A stretch of 64,000 bases of DNA, taken from the NCBI RefSeq assembly GCF_029541745.1, contig NZ_CP089746.1, positions 4,225,559-4,289,558 on the forward strand, written 5' to 3'. A program made the position numbers and the translations under genes. The stretch comes from Streptomyces sp. LX-29. Its GTDB lineage: Bacteria; Actinomycetota; Actinomycetes; Streptomycetales; Streptomycetaceae. The notes under the pieces were generated by a model. It was not told where the DNA came from and did no database searches. It saw only the letters and a list, made by a program, of their open reading frames with translations. Shown here piece after piece: positions 51,409 through 59,861 of this stretch. Numbering within the stretch: the first letter of the stretch is position 1; every line of letters begins with the position of its first letter.

Positions 51409-52356
51409 CTACGGGGTGGCGGCCATCTCGGGCCGTATCAGGGTGGCTTGACGGCGTGCCAGCACCATCTGGCCTGCGGTGATCACCAATTTGCCACGTA
51501 CACGAGTTGAACCTTCAAAGAATTGGGTGTCATTGAGGGTTCGGGTCAGCCGCACCGTGTGTTCCAGGAGATCCCCCGGATAGACCGGTTCGCCGAACGA
51601 GACGTCGCCGTAGCTGCCGAGCATCAGCACCTCGGAGGCCAGGACGTCGGTGTTGGCGGCGTCGGCGGTGGCCAGCATCGCCGCGGCCTGGTTGAGCGAC
51701 TCCATCAGCAGGCCGATCGGGTACGCGTACGCCTCCGCGGCGGTCGGCTCCGGGCGCTGCCAGCGGTACCACGGCTCGCCGTAGGTCACCGCCTTCACGG
51801 CCGTGACGTGCTCGCCGGGCACGAAGTCCAGCACCTGGTCGATCAGCAGCATCTGCTGGCGGTGCGGGATGCGCTGGATGATGTCCGGGACGAGCATCCG
51901 GTCTCCGGTCCCGGAGGCCGGCGCCGCGACGGCGGGGAACGGCTCCACGGGCGCGGCGGCCGGGGCGTAGCGCAGTCGCACCCGTGCCACCGCCGCCCGC
52001 GGGCCGGACAGGACGCCCCGGACCAGCCAGCCGTCGCCCTTCGGCGTCCAGGTGAGTTCGACGGTCAGTAGATCGCCGGGGTAGGCCGGGCTGAGGAAGC
52101 GCGCGGACTCCACGGCGGCGAGCCGGAGCGGCCCGCTGCCCTCGGGCGGGGCGGCGGCCGCGGCCCGGTGTGCCGACTCCACGAGGAAGACCCCGGCGAA
52201 GATCGGGAAGCCGGGGTAGTGGCCGTCGAAGACGGGCTCCTGGGCGTCCAGGGCGAGTTCGGCGGTGGTGATGTGGTGAGCGTCGGGGCCGGACCGGCCG
52301 GTCCGCACCACGGTGAGCGGGGTGCGGACCGAACGGCAGAACGGGGTCGAGCCCAT
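51409..52356 (-). CDS. Fused double-hotdog dehydratase-like protein
   Basis: A 315-aa protein with two FabA/FabZ-type hotdog domains. The first (about residues 25-135) has FDGHYPGFPIFAGVFLVESAHR, the FabZ-like helix with the acidic catalytic residue (VES), but no PHR loop. The second (about 155-310) has the PHRQQMLLIDQV loop with the catalytic His, then YPIGLLMESLNQAAAM. So His and acid motifs are best conserved in different halves, suggesting one composite active site. Probable role: dehydration of 3-hydroxyacyl-ACP. Start ATG 52356, 5 bp after ACP2; last enzyme of the leftward operon. Confidence 0.85.
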   Translation of the reverse strand: MGSTPFCRSVRTPLTVVRTGRSGPDAHHITTAELALDAQEPVFDGHYPGFPIFAGVFLVESAHRAAAAAPPEGSGPLRLAAVESARFLSPAYPGDLLTVELTWTPKGDGWLVRGVLSGPRAAVARVRLRYAPAAAPVEPFPAVAAPASGTGDRMLVPDIIQRIPHRQQMLLIDQVLDFVPGEHVTAVKAVTYGEPWYRWQRPEPTAAEAYAYPIGLLMESLNQAAAMLATADAANTDVLASEVLMLGSYGDVSFGEPVYPGDLLEHTVRLTRTLNDTQFFEGSTRVRGKLVITAGQMVLARRQATLIRPEMAATP

Positions 52357-52361
52357 CCGGC

Positions 52362-52607
52362 TCAGGCGGCTTTCCGGGTGAGCAGCTCGTAGGTCTGCCC
52401 GAAGTTCGTGATCTGCTTGAACTCCTCTTCGTTGATCTTGATGCCGAAGGTCTTCTCCAGCTGCACCATGATCTCCAGACCCATCAGCGAGTCGACGCCG
52501 AGATCCTCGATGTAGTTCGCCTCGTCGGTGACCTCCTCGACCTCGACGTCGAGCGCGTCGGCCACGAGCTCGCGGAGTGCTTCCTTCTCGATAACGGCAG
52601 TCGACAT
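52362..52607 (-). CDS. Acyl carrier protein (ACP2)
   Basis: An 81-aa carrier protein with the phosphopantetheine Ser S40 in EDLGVDSLMGLEIM, and helix 1 LRELVADALDVEVEEV. It lies between the ketosynthase partner and the double-hotdog protein with 5-6-bp gaps, so it is likely the carrier for chain extension by the adjacent ketosynthase pair. Confidence 0.95.
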   Translation of the reverse strand: MSTAVIEKEALRELVADALDVEVEEVTDEANYIEDLGVDSLMGLEIMVQLEKTFGIKINEEEFKQITNFGQTYELLTRKAA

Positions 52608-52613
52608 GTCTGG

Positions 52614-53663
52614 TCAGCTTCCTTCCGTGGGTGAATCCATGGGTGACAGGGGAATGTGGGGCGCCGGGCGGACCCGGGCGACCGCGACGGTGCCCGCCCG
52701 GCCGGCGGTGATGATCAGCCGTGGTTCCGCGGCGCCGAGCGCGTCGGCGACCTGACGTACGGGGCCCAGGCACCCGGAACCGGCCGTGACCGGCTCCGCG
52801 CGCCCCTCGCAGGCCCGCGCCAGCGCGTCGGCCACCGGCGAGCCGTCGGTGATCAGCCGGACGCCGTCGGCGGGCAGCCGCGGCAGGTCGAGCCCGGCCA
52901 GCGCGGCGGCGAGCAGCCGGCGGGCGTGCTCGGGTCCGTCCTCGGCGGCGGCCGCCGCCGGCGGCAGACAGAAGACCCGCGCCGTGACGGTGCCGAGGCT
53001 CCGGCCGCCGCGCGCCGCGACGGCGGACGCCGGCTCGAAGACCAGCGCCACGGCCCCGTCCTCGGGCGTCCCGTCGAGCGCGAGCGCCTTGTCGTCGGCC
53101 GGCGGCGGCTCCTCGGCGGCGCCCGCCAGCAGCCAGTCCGCGCGGCCGAAGCGCAGGGCGCGCAGCCCGGCGTGGACCGCCTCCAGGCCGCCGGTGCCCG
53201 GGGTGTGCACGCCCAGGCTGAAGCCCTTGAGGGCGTGCTCGATCGCCAGCCGGCCGGCGATGAGGTTCGGCGAGAAGTAGGGCGCGGCGGCGGGCGAGAT
53301 CAGATGGGCCTCGCCGCCGGTGGTGGCGGCGTCGACCTCGGTGTGGATCCGGGCCGCCCCGTGGTTGCTGCCGACCGCGACCGCGCGCCGCTCCTCCGGC
53401 GTGCTCTCCAACCCGCCCCCGGCCGCCGCCAGGGCCCGCCGGGTCGCGGAGAGCAGGTACTGACAGGCCGCCGGCAGCTTCTTGTACCCCCGCCCCAACT
53501 CGGCCCGCTGGTCGAACCACCCGTCGGCGCCCGGCGCCGGGGGAAGGGTGGTGCCGATGGCGGTGACCACGAGGTCCCGGGCGGAGGCGGCGATGGTGGG
53601 GACGGCTGGGCCGGCGGTGGTGCCGGCGCTCGCCCGGGGCGTCGTGTCGTGGAGGCCGGTCAT
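52614..53663 (-). CDS. Ketosynthase-like partner lacking the active-site Cys (set 1)
   Basis: A 349-aa thiolase-fold protein, shorter than a normal ketosynthase. It aligns with KS in GRGYKKLPAACQYLLSATRRALA, VAVGSNHGA and LKGFSLGVHTPGTGGLEAVHAGL. Where a ketosynthase has the nucleophilic Cys this has Pro155 (VHTPGTGG), and the HATGT and GH motifs are absent. It therefore looks like a chain-length-factor-type subunit. It starts inside the ketosynthase stop (ATGA), so the two are probably made as a heterodimer. Confidence 0.85.
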   Translation of the reverse strand: MTGLHDTTPRASAGTTAGPAVPTIAASARDLVVTAIGTTLPPAPGADGWFDQRAELGRGYKKLPAACQYLLSATRRALAAAGGGLESTPEERRAVAVGSNHGAARIHTEVDAATTGGEAHLISPAAAPYFSPNLIAGRLAIEHALKGFSLGVHTPGTGGLEAVHAGLRALRFGRADWLLAGAAEEPPPADDKALALDGTPEDGAVALVFEPASAVAARGGRSLGTVTARVFCLPPAAAAAEDGPEHARRLLAAALAGLDLPRLPADGVRLITDGSPVADALARACEGRAEPVTAGSGCLGPVRQVADALGAAEPRLIITAGRAGTVAVARVRPAPHIPLSPMDSPTEGS

Positions 53664-54820
53664 GCCGCCACCCCCTGGAGGGCCAGCGAGATGTTGTTGC
53701 CGCCGAAGGCGTAGGAGTTGACCAGGGCCACCCCGCCGTCCAGCGGTGTGATGCCGGTGGGGAGGTGGACCGGGCACTCCGGGTCCGGCTCCCGCAGGGG
53801 CGGGTTGGGCGGGATCTCGCCGTGGTGGAAGGCGAGCGCGGCGAGGATGGTGCCCATCACGCCGGCGCCGCCCGCCAGGTGCCCGATGATCGCCTTCAGG
53901 TTGTGCAGCGGGATCTCGGCCAGCCGGTCGCCGAAGGCGTCCGCCATGGCGGCGGCCTCGGTGGAGTCGTTGAGCGTGGTGCCGGTGGCGTGCGGCACGA
54001 TGAACGAGACGTCCTCCGGCCCCGCCCCGGCCTGCGTCAGGGCGTCCCGCATGGCCCGCTTGATCTGGGTGCCCGACGGATCGGGGGCGGTGGGGTGGGC
54101 GGCGTCGCAGCTCCAGCCGGAGCCCGCCAGCCGGGCGTAGGCACGGGCGCCGCGCGCCGCGGCGTGCGCGGCCGACTCCAGCACCACCGCACCCGCGCCC
54201 TCGCCCAGGACCACGCCCTGCCGCCCCTTGTCGAAGGGGCGGGGCCGCTCCGGGCCGAGGGCGCCCATCCGGTTGAAGGCCGCGATGGTCACCCGCGAGT
54301 ACGCCTCCACGCCGCCCGCGATCACCACGTCCGCCTCGCCGGCCTCGATCATCTCGGCGCCCATGGCGATCGCGTAGCCGCTGCCGGAGCAGGCGTTGCT
54401 CAGGCTCACCGCCCCGGCGCAGGGTCCGATCCGGGCGGCCAGGGCCGAGGCCATCGAGAACGGCGGCGAGCCACCCGTCACGGCCGGCGCCTCGCCGGCC
54501 CTGGCGAGCTCGGTCTGCCGCGCGTCTCCGACGCTGGAACCCATCAGCACGGCCACCCGGTACGGGTCCACCTCGCCGACGCGGCCGTCGGCGGCCGCCT
54601 CCTCCCCGGCGGCGACGGTGAACTCGGAGGCCGGCCCGCCCGCGTGGACGGCGGACCGGCCCGGCACCATGTAGTACAGCGGGAGCGGCACCTCGGCCCG
54701 CTCGTCCGGCACCCGGTCCGGCTCCGCGGTGCGGGCCGCCATGACGCCGTTCCAGAAAGCGTCGACGCCCGTGCCGAGCCGGCAGACGGCACCGAGGCCG
54801 GTGATGACGATCTCGCTCAC
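53660..54820 (-). CDS. Beta-ketoacyl-ACP synthase (set 1)
   Basis: A 386-aa FabF/KSalpha-like condensing enzyme. The catalytic triad is complete: C144 in SLSNACSGSGYAIAMG, H277 in VPHATGTTLNDST, H314 in LKAIIGHLAGGAG (with K309). The NACSGSG nucleophile loop is unusual compared with TACSSS. It ends with NSYAFGGNNISLAL. First gene of the leftward operon KS - KS-like - ACP2 - double hotdog; overlaps its partner by 4 bp. A candidate promoter lies at 54952-54981. Confidence 0.93.
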   Translation of the reverse strand: MSEIVITGLGAVCRLGTGVDAFWNGVMAARTAEPDRVPDERAEVPLPLYYMVPGRSAVHAGGPASEFTVAAGEEAAADGRVGEVDPYRVAVLMGSSVGDARQTELARAGEAPAVTGGSPPFSMASALAARIGPCAGAVSLSNACSGSGYAIAMGAEMIEAGEADVVIAGGVEAYSRVTIAAFNRMGALGPERPRPFDKGRQGVVLGEGAGAVVLESAAHAAARGARAYARLAGSGWSCDAAHPTAPDPSGTQIKRAMRDALTQAGAGPEDVSFIVPHATGTTLNDSTEAAAMADAFGDRLAEIPLHNLKAIIGHLAGGAGVMGTILAALAFHHGEIPPNPPLREPDPECPVHLPTGITPLDGGVALVNSYAFGGNNISLALQGVAA

Positions 54821-54951
54821 CGCGTGAAATCTCCCTGCTTGCTGGGGCTTTCCCGGACTTTCTTCGGGCTTTCCTGGGGCCTTAACGTCCTTGCGTCATA
54901 TCCCGACCTCGACCGACCTCGACCGGCCCCGACTGAAAAGGCCGCGAATTG

Positions 54952-54981
54952 AAGCTAGCGGTCGTCCAATGGCCCCGACAA
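54952..54981 (-). promoter_or_regulatory. Candidate promoter of the leftward ketosynthase operon
   Basis: On the minus strand TTGTCG (54981-54976) and TAGCTT (54957-54952) are 18 bp apart, the same spacing as the regulator promoters at 43127 and 46161. The 338-bp divergent region 54821-55158 holds no gene. Confidence 0.45.
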
Positions 54982-55158
54982 CGCCTTGGCAACAACGTGC
55001 AGTTGCTCGCGGAAGGCGCGGACGGCCGCCGGGCAGGAACCTGTCAGGAGACCGCTTAAAACCGCGTTACCCCCGGTCGGCCCGGCTAAGTTTCCGACAC
55101 AGTAAACGTCCGGGCGGACCGCCGGGACGAGCCGGCGGAGAGGAACGGTAGAGGAGAT

Positions 55159-57525
55159 ATGTCGCTCTCGGAATGGGGTTTCGGGGACTTCGCGCAGACG
55201 CTGCGTGAACTCGGCTTCAGCCGCCCTCCGGCCTCCGACATCATGCCCGGCGCGGTCCATGGCAACGGCTCGTATGTCACGAATTTCGCGCCGGTCAACT
55301 TTCTCAATCTGCAGCGCCGCGCCGATGTCATGGAGCGCATGGTGGCGGCGACCCAGCAGTACGGCCTGGCCAGCGGCGGCTCCCGTACGCTGCAGGGCGT
55401 CTCGCTGCACCACCTGGCGATGGAAGAGACCATCTCCCGCTATCTCGGCAAAGAGGCGTCGATCAGCTTCGGCACCGGCGTGCTGGCCAACATCGGCTTC
55501 ATCCACGCGATGTCCGGCCGTCAGGTCTTCAGCCGCGGCCTGGTGCTGGACAACAGCGACACCGTCTTCGTCTTCGACCGCGACGCGCACTGGTCGCTGT
55601 GGAAGGCCGCGGAGGGGCTGAAGTACGGCGAGCGGCTCTTCTCCTTCAAGCACAACCGGGTCGACGAGCTGGAGAAGGTCCTCCAGGGCCTCCAGGGCAA
55701 GCGGGTCGTGGTGGTCTTCGAGTCGGTCTACTCGATCGACGGCACCGTCGCCCCGATGCACGAGATCGTCGACGTCTGCGAGAAGTACGGCGCGCTGTCC
55801 TTCTGTGACGACGCCAACGGCTTCCTGGTCTACGGCCCGTCCCACCGCCGCTTCTACGACGAGTACCAGGGCCTGCTGCGGTCCACCTTCATCATGGTCT
55901 CGATGAAGAAGGCGGTGGGCGTGGAGGGCGGCCTGATCGCCGGCCCGCGGGACGCGATCGAGGGCTTCGAGGTGCTCACCGGCACGGCGACCTTCACCGC
56001 CGGCATGTCCGCCCCGGCCGCCGCCGCCACCGACTACATCACCCAGCTGCTCGCCTACAACGAGCCGGGGATCGTCGACAACTACCTGGCCAAGGTGGAG
56101 GACTTCCGGCGCCGGCTGTTCGCCGCCGAGCTGCCGGTCACCGAGACCGAGACCTGTTTCACCTCGATCCAGGTCGGTGACGAGCACAAGGCCTTCGCCG
56201 TCCACCACGACTTCCTGGAGCGCGGCTTCCGGGTGCCGGTCTACTGCTACCCGGCCACCAAGCGCAACGAGGCCGTCCTGCGCATCATCCTCAACGACGC
56301 TCACACCGACGAGCAGACCACCGAGTTCATCAAGGTGGCCAGCGAACTTCGGGACAAGTACGGTTTCGACGGGCCCAAGAAGCGTCCGAACCGGAACGCG
56401 AGCCCCCTGCAGAAGACGGTCACCCACGTGCTGAACGAGCCCAGCCAGGTCGAGGTCCGCCCGCGCTACGAGGGCAACAACATCAACACCTGGATCGGCT
56501 TCAAGCACGTCAACTACATGGTGGAGGAGGCCGTGCTGGGGCACTTCCGCGCCGCCGGGCTCTCCTCGCGCACCCTCTTCGAGGAGTACGGTCTCGGGCT
56601 GGACATCGCCCGCCTCGACACCCGCATCCTCAACGCCTTCCACCTGGACGAGTCGGCCGTCGCCACCGTCACCCCGGTCGGCAAGGGCCAGGAGCTGACC
56701 TTCCGCGTCACCCTCTCGAAGAGCACCACGAGCGCCGAGGGCACCGAGGCTGCCGACGGCGCCGATGGGGCCGAGGCGGGCGGCAAGGGCACCAAGGACG
56801 TCACCGCGCAGGTCAAGGTGGTGCTGCGGCGGGAGAAGTACGTCGACGCGACCAACGCCGTGCCGCGCGAGCTCTCCCGGTTCGCGGTCAACAAGATCGC
56901 CCACGCCCAGCCGGAGCGCGACGCCGAGGTCACCCCGTCCCAGGACTGGGGCATCACCGCCACCCACCGCACCGACCCGCTGCTCAAGGAGCTCACCGAG
57001 GGCCGCAACGCGATCGGCTGGCGCTGGCGCATCCCCTACCCGTACTGCCACAACAACGAGCGGCTCCAGATGTCCGGCTACCTGCGGCTGATGGAGGAGG
57101 CCAAGGACCGGTTCGTCGCCGACCGCGGCATCTCCATCAAGACGCTGCTGGACGAGCGCAAGTGGATCCCCGTGGTGCCGCGCTCCCGGATCGAGTTCCT
57201 GGACGAGGCGCTGATGGAGGAGGAGCTGTACATCGTCTACTCCGTCGAGGACGTCTTCAAGGACTTCACGTACACCTCGCGGATGGACTGCTACGTGGTC
57301 CGCGACGGCAAGCTCGTGCCCACCGCCACCGGCACCATCGTGCACGGCTACGCCGAGATCGCCGACCGCAAGAACTGGTCGCTGGTCAGCTTCGACGACC
57401 GGGTGCTGGCCGCCCTGAACGGGACGGTGGCCGAGGAGGGCACCGCCGCCGAGGAGGAGCCGGCGGCCGCCGAGGCGGAGTCCGACCCGGGTGTGACGAT
57501 GCACCTCTCGCTGCGCGGTGCGTGA
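55159..57525 (+). CDS. Alpha-oxoamine synthase fused to a double-hotdog thioesterase-like region
   Basis: A 788-aa fusion. Residues 1-405 are a PLP-dependent alpha-oxoamine synthase (BioF/KBL/SPT/CqsA class), which joins an acyl thioester to an amino acid with loss of CO2: GLASGGSRTLQG, LGKEASISFGTGVLANIG, and PLP Lys 251 in SMKKAVGVEGG. The usual DEAH has become DDAN (N220). Residues about 430-565 and 615-755 look like two hotdog domains (NTWIGFKHVNYMVEEAVL; NNERLQMSGYLRLMEEAKDRF), as in acyl-ACP thioesterases. An acidic linker lies in the first. A GAGGAG site precedes the ATG. First gene of the rightward operon. Confidence 0.88.
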   Translation: MSLSEWGFGDFAQTLRELGFSRPPASDIMPGAVHGNGSYVTNFAPVNFLNLQRRADVMERMVAATQQYGLASGGSRTLQGVSLHHLAMEETISRYLGKEASISFGTGVLANIGFIHAMSGRQVFSRGLVLDNSDTVFVFDRDAHWSLWKAAEGLKYGERLFSFKHNRVDELEKVLQGLQGKRVVVVFESVYSIDGTVAPMHEIVDVCEKYGALSFCDDANGFLVYGPSHRRFYDEYQGLLRSTFIMVSMKKAVGVEGGLIAGPRDAIEGFEVLTGTATFTAGMSAPAAAATDYITQLLAYNEPGIVDNYLAKVEDFRRRLFAAELPVTETETCFTSIQVGDEHKAFAVHHDFLERGFRVPVYCYPATKRNEAVLRIILNDAHTDEQTTEFIKVASELRDKYGFDGPKKRPNRNASPLQKTVTHVLNEPSQVEVRPRYEGNNINTWIGFKHVNYMVEEAVLGHFRAAGLSSRTLFEEYGLGLDIARLDTRILNAFHLDESAVATVTPVGKGQELTFRVTLSKSTTSAEGTEAADGADGAEAGGKGTKDVTAQVKVVLRREKYVDATNAVPRELSRFAVNKIAHAQPERDAEVTPSQDWGITATHRTDPLLKELTEGRNAIGWRWRIPYPYCHNNERLQMSGYLRLMEEAKDRFVADRGISIKTLLDERKWIPVVPRSRIEFLDEALMEEELYIVYSVEDVFKDFTYTSRMDCYVVRDGKLVPTATGTIVHGYAEIADRKNWSLVSFDDRVLAALNGTVAEEGTAAEEEPAAAEAESDPGVTMHLSLRGA

Positions 57526-57856
57526 CCTCGTGCCGGGGTATCTGCTGATCGAGTCCAACGGACCCGCGTCCGGTCCGGGCGGCGCGCGCTTCTTCACCGA
57601 TGCGCTGGCGCTCGCCCGGGCCGGGCACCCGGTACGGCTGGTGCTCATCCAGGAGGGGATCGGCGCGGCCGTGCCGGAGGCGGCGCCCGAGCTGGCGTCG
57701 CTGCTGGACGCCGGCGGCGAGCTGTGGGTGGACCGGTTCTCCGTCCTGCAACGCGGACTGACCCCGGACGACGTGGCCAAGCGGGCACGACTGGTGGAGA
57801 TGGACGAGGTGGCGGCGGCGCTGCTCGCCCCCGACGTACAGGTGGTGTGGCACTGA
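57518..57856 (+). CDS. DsrE-family protein without cysteine (TusB/DsrH-like position)
   Basis: A 112-aa small alpha/beta protein. RFFTDALALARAGHPVRLVLIQEG and VDRFSVLQRGLTPDDVAKRARLVEMDEVAAALL follow the DsrE/F/H pattern, where the second helix starts with an (A/Q)RG motif. It has no Cys at all, so it cannot carry persulfide and is probably a structural subunit. It starts with GTG inside the preceding stop region (8-bp overlap). It is the first of three consecutive DsrE-like genes. Confidence 0.78.
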   Translation: MRDLVPGYLLIESNGPASGPGGARFFTDALALARAGHPVRLVLIQEGIGAAVPEAAPELASLLDAGGELWVDRFSVLQRGLTPDDVAKRARLVEMDEVAAALLAPDVQVVWH

Positions 57857-57857
57857 G

Positions 57858-58262
57858 ATGGCCGGTGCACCCAAGACCGATGTGATGCTCGTGGTGATGG
57901 GCCCGCCGCACTCGGGGGAGCTCACCACCTCGGTGCTGCGGCTCACCCACGCGCTGCTGGCCCAGGGCGCCACCGTGCAGGTGTGGGCGTGCGGCTACAG
58001 CACCATGCTGAGCCAGCAGGCGATGGGCGAGACCAAGCCGATCAACCTGCTGGACCGGCACGCCGAGTACCCGACCACCGTGGCGCTGATCCGCTCCCTG
58101 CACGAGGCGTTCCCCGGCCGGCTGTGGTGGTTCGGCTGCCGCGCGTGCAGCGAGCACCGCGGCGCCACCGGACACATCCCGGAGGTCGTGATGCGGGCCC
58201 CGTCCACCTTCGGCAAGCACGTCGCCGCGGCCACCAAGACCGTTTTCATGGGGGTGGCGTGA
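57858..58262 (+). CDS. DsrE/TusD-like sulfur-relay protein with candidate catalytic Cys
   Basis: A 134-aa DsrE-family protein. It opens with MLVVMGPPHSGELTTSVLRLTHALLAQGATVQVWACG, and has C94 and C97 in WFGCRACSEHRGATG; the (A)CSEHRG segment corresponds to the loop where DsrE/TusD holds the persulfide Cys. It therefore is the likely sulfur-carrying subunit. Its ATG follows the previous stop by 1 bp, and the next gene begins at its own stop, so the three are tightly coupled. Confidence 0.8.
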   Translation: MAGAPKTDVMLVVMGPPHSGELTTSVLRLTHALLAQGATVQVWACGYSTMLSQQAMGETKPINLLDRHAEYPTTVALIRSLHEAFPGRLWWFGCRACSEHRGATGHIPEVVMRAPSTFGKHVAAATKTVFMGVA

Positions 58263-58639
58263 TGCCGTCGCTGGCGATCGTGGAGCGCGCCTACCGGGGC
58301 GCCCTGGAGGTCTCCTACTTCGACGCGCTCTTCCTGGGCATCGAGATCCATCGACAGCTCGGCCTGGACGTGCTGCTCCGCGGCGAGGCCGTCGGCTACG
58401 CGGTGCGGGCCGACCCGCCGCCTCCGCTGACGGTCGGAACCACGGTCGTGGAGGCGTACGACGCGCCCCGCGAGGACCTGCTGCGCCTGCGCGACCTGGG
58501 GGTGGGGATCTGGGTCGAGGAGCCCGACCTGACGGCCATGGGGCTCGGCCCGGAGCGGCTGGCGGAAGGGGTGCGGTGCGTGGCGGCCGGGGAGTTCGCG
58601 GCGCGCTGGCCCAGTTACGACCGGGTCTTCTTCCTGTAG
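58262..58639 (+). CDS. DsrF/TusC-like protein
   Basis: A 125-aa DsrE-superfamily protein. LAIVERAYRGALEVSYFDALFLGIEIHRQLGLDVLLRGEAV and LLRLRDLGVGIWVEEPDLTAMGLGPERLAEGV fit TusC/DsrF, the helper subunit of the hexameric sulfurtransferase. It has one Cys (VRCVAAGE), not in a catalytic position. The ATG at 58262 overlaps the previous TGA; GTG 58259 is possible. With the two genes before it, it makes a DsrEFH-like set inside a biosynthetic operon. Confidence 0.78.
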   Translation: MPSLAIVERAYRGALEVSYFDALFLGIEIHRQLGLDVLLRGEAVGYAVRADPPPPLTVGTTVVEAYDAPREDLLRLRDLGVGIWVEEPDLTAMGLGPERLAEGVRCVAAGEFAARWPSYDRVFFL

Positions 58640-58670
58640 GGCCCGAATTCTCTAGATCCCGGAGGTACCG

Positions 58671-59861
58671 GTGACCGAGGTTGTCATAACCGGTCTGGGG
58701 GCGGTGTGCCACCTGGGCGGGGGCGTCGAGAGCTTCTATCGTGCGCTGCTCGATCCCGAGCGGGCCGCGCCCGACACGACGACCGACCCCCTGGCGCACG
58801 TACCCGTGCCGAACTTCTACTTCACCCCGGAGGGGGCGGTGCCGGCCGAGCCGGCCGTCGTGGACGGGCTGCCGGTCGGGCACGCCACCCGCACCGCGCT
58901 GACGGTCGCCCGCGAGGCGGTGGCCGACGCGGGCCTGGCGGGCGCCCTGGACGCGCACGGCACCGCCGTCCTCATGGGCAGCAGCGTCGCCGACGCGTAT
59001 GTCGTCGAGGACTGGCGGGCCCACGGCTCCTTCCCCGAGGAGGACCGCTGGACGCCGGTCTTCTCCACCGCGTCGGTGGTCGCCCAGCTGCTCGGGGTCA
59101 ACGGGTTGGCCACCGGCGTCAGCAACGCCTGCTCGGGCAGCGGCTATTCGATGGCCATCGGCGCCGACATGATCCGTGCCGGCGAGGCCGACGTGGTGGT
59201 CGCCGGGGGCTTCGAGACCTACTCGCGGGTGGCGCTGGCCGCCTTCAACCAGGTCGGCGCCCTGGACCCGGTCAGCTGCCGCCCGTTCGACGTGGGGCGG
59301 GGCGGGACGGTGCTCAGCGAGGGCGCGGGCGCGGTGGTGCTGGAGCGTGCCGACCGGGCCCGGGCGCGCGGTGCGCGGATCTACGCCACGCTGGCCGGCT
59401 CCGGCTGGAGCTGTGACGCCTTCCACGCCACCGGGCTGGACCCGGAGGGCGCCCAGATCGTCCGCGCGATGCGGGACGCGCTGGAGGAGGCGGAGGCCAA
59501 GCCGGACGACGTCTCGTTCATCGTCCCGCACGCCACCGGCACCAAGCTGAACGACGTCACCGAGTCGCGGGCCATGGAGCAGGTCTTCGGTCCCCGGACC
59601 GCGGAGATCCCGCTCTACAGCCTCAAGGCGCTGACCGGCCACACCGGGGGCGCCTCCGGGGGCCTCGGCGTGGTGGCCGCGGCGCTCTTCCTGCACCACG
59701 GCTCGATGGCGCCCAACCTCCCGGTCGCCGAGCAGGACCCGGAGTGCCGGGTGCACGTGCCCACGGAGCCGACGCCGCTGTCGGGCCGGCTCGGGATGGT
59801 GAACGCGTACGCGTTCGGAGGGAACAACATGTCTCTGGTGCTACAGGGGGAACCCCGATGA
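58671..59861 (+). CDS. Beta-ketoacyl-ACP synthase (set 2)
   Basis: A 396-aa condensing enzyme and clear paralogue of the one at 53660. The triad is C154 in VSNACSGSGYSMAIG, H287 in VPHATGTKLND and H324 in LKALTGHTGGASGG (K319). It ends NAYAFGGNNMSLVL. The GTG start has a GGAGG site. It ends in an ATGA overlap with its Cys-less partner, as in set 1, so the whole KS/partner unit was duplicated and put in the second operon. Confidence 0.93.
   Translation: MTEVVITGLGAVCHLGGGVESFYRALLDPERAAPDTTTDPLAHVPVPNFYFTPEGAVPAEPAVVDGLPVGHATRTALTVAREAVADAGLAGALDAHGTAVLMGSSVADAYVVEDWRAHGSFPEEDRWTPVFSTASVVAQLLGVNGLATGVSNACSGSGYSMAIGADMIRAGEADVVVAGGFETYSRVALAAFNQVGALDPVSCRPFDVGRGGTVLSEGAGAVVLERADRARARGARIYATLAGSGWSCDAFHATGLDPEGAQIVRAMRDALEEAEAKPDDVSFIVPHATGTKLNDVTESRAMEQVFGPRTAEIPLYSLKALTGHTGGASGGLGVVAAALFLHHGSMAPNLPVAEQDPECRVHVPTEPTPLSGRLGMVNAYAFGGNNMSLVLQGEPR

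Noticed and set aside
55100..55125. A second copy of the ACP1 palindrome upstream of the oxoamine synthase
   Set aside because: Only a TCCGCCCGG-type core is shared, which is expected by chance at this GC content; arms and spacing differ.
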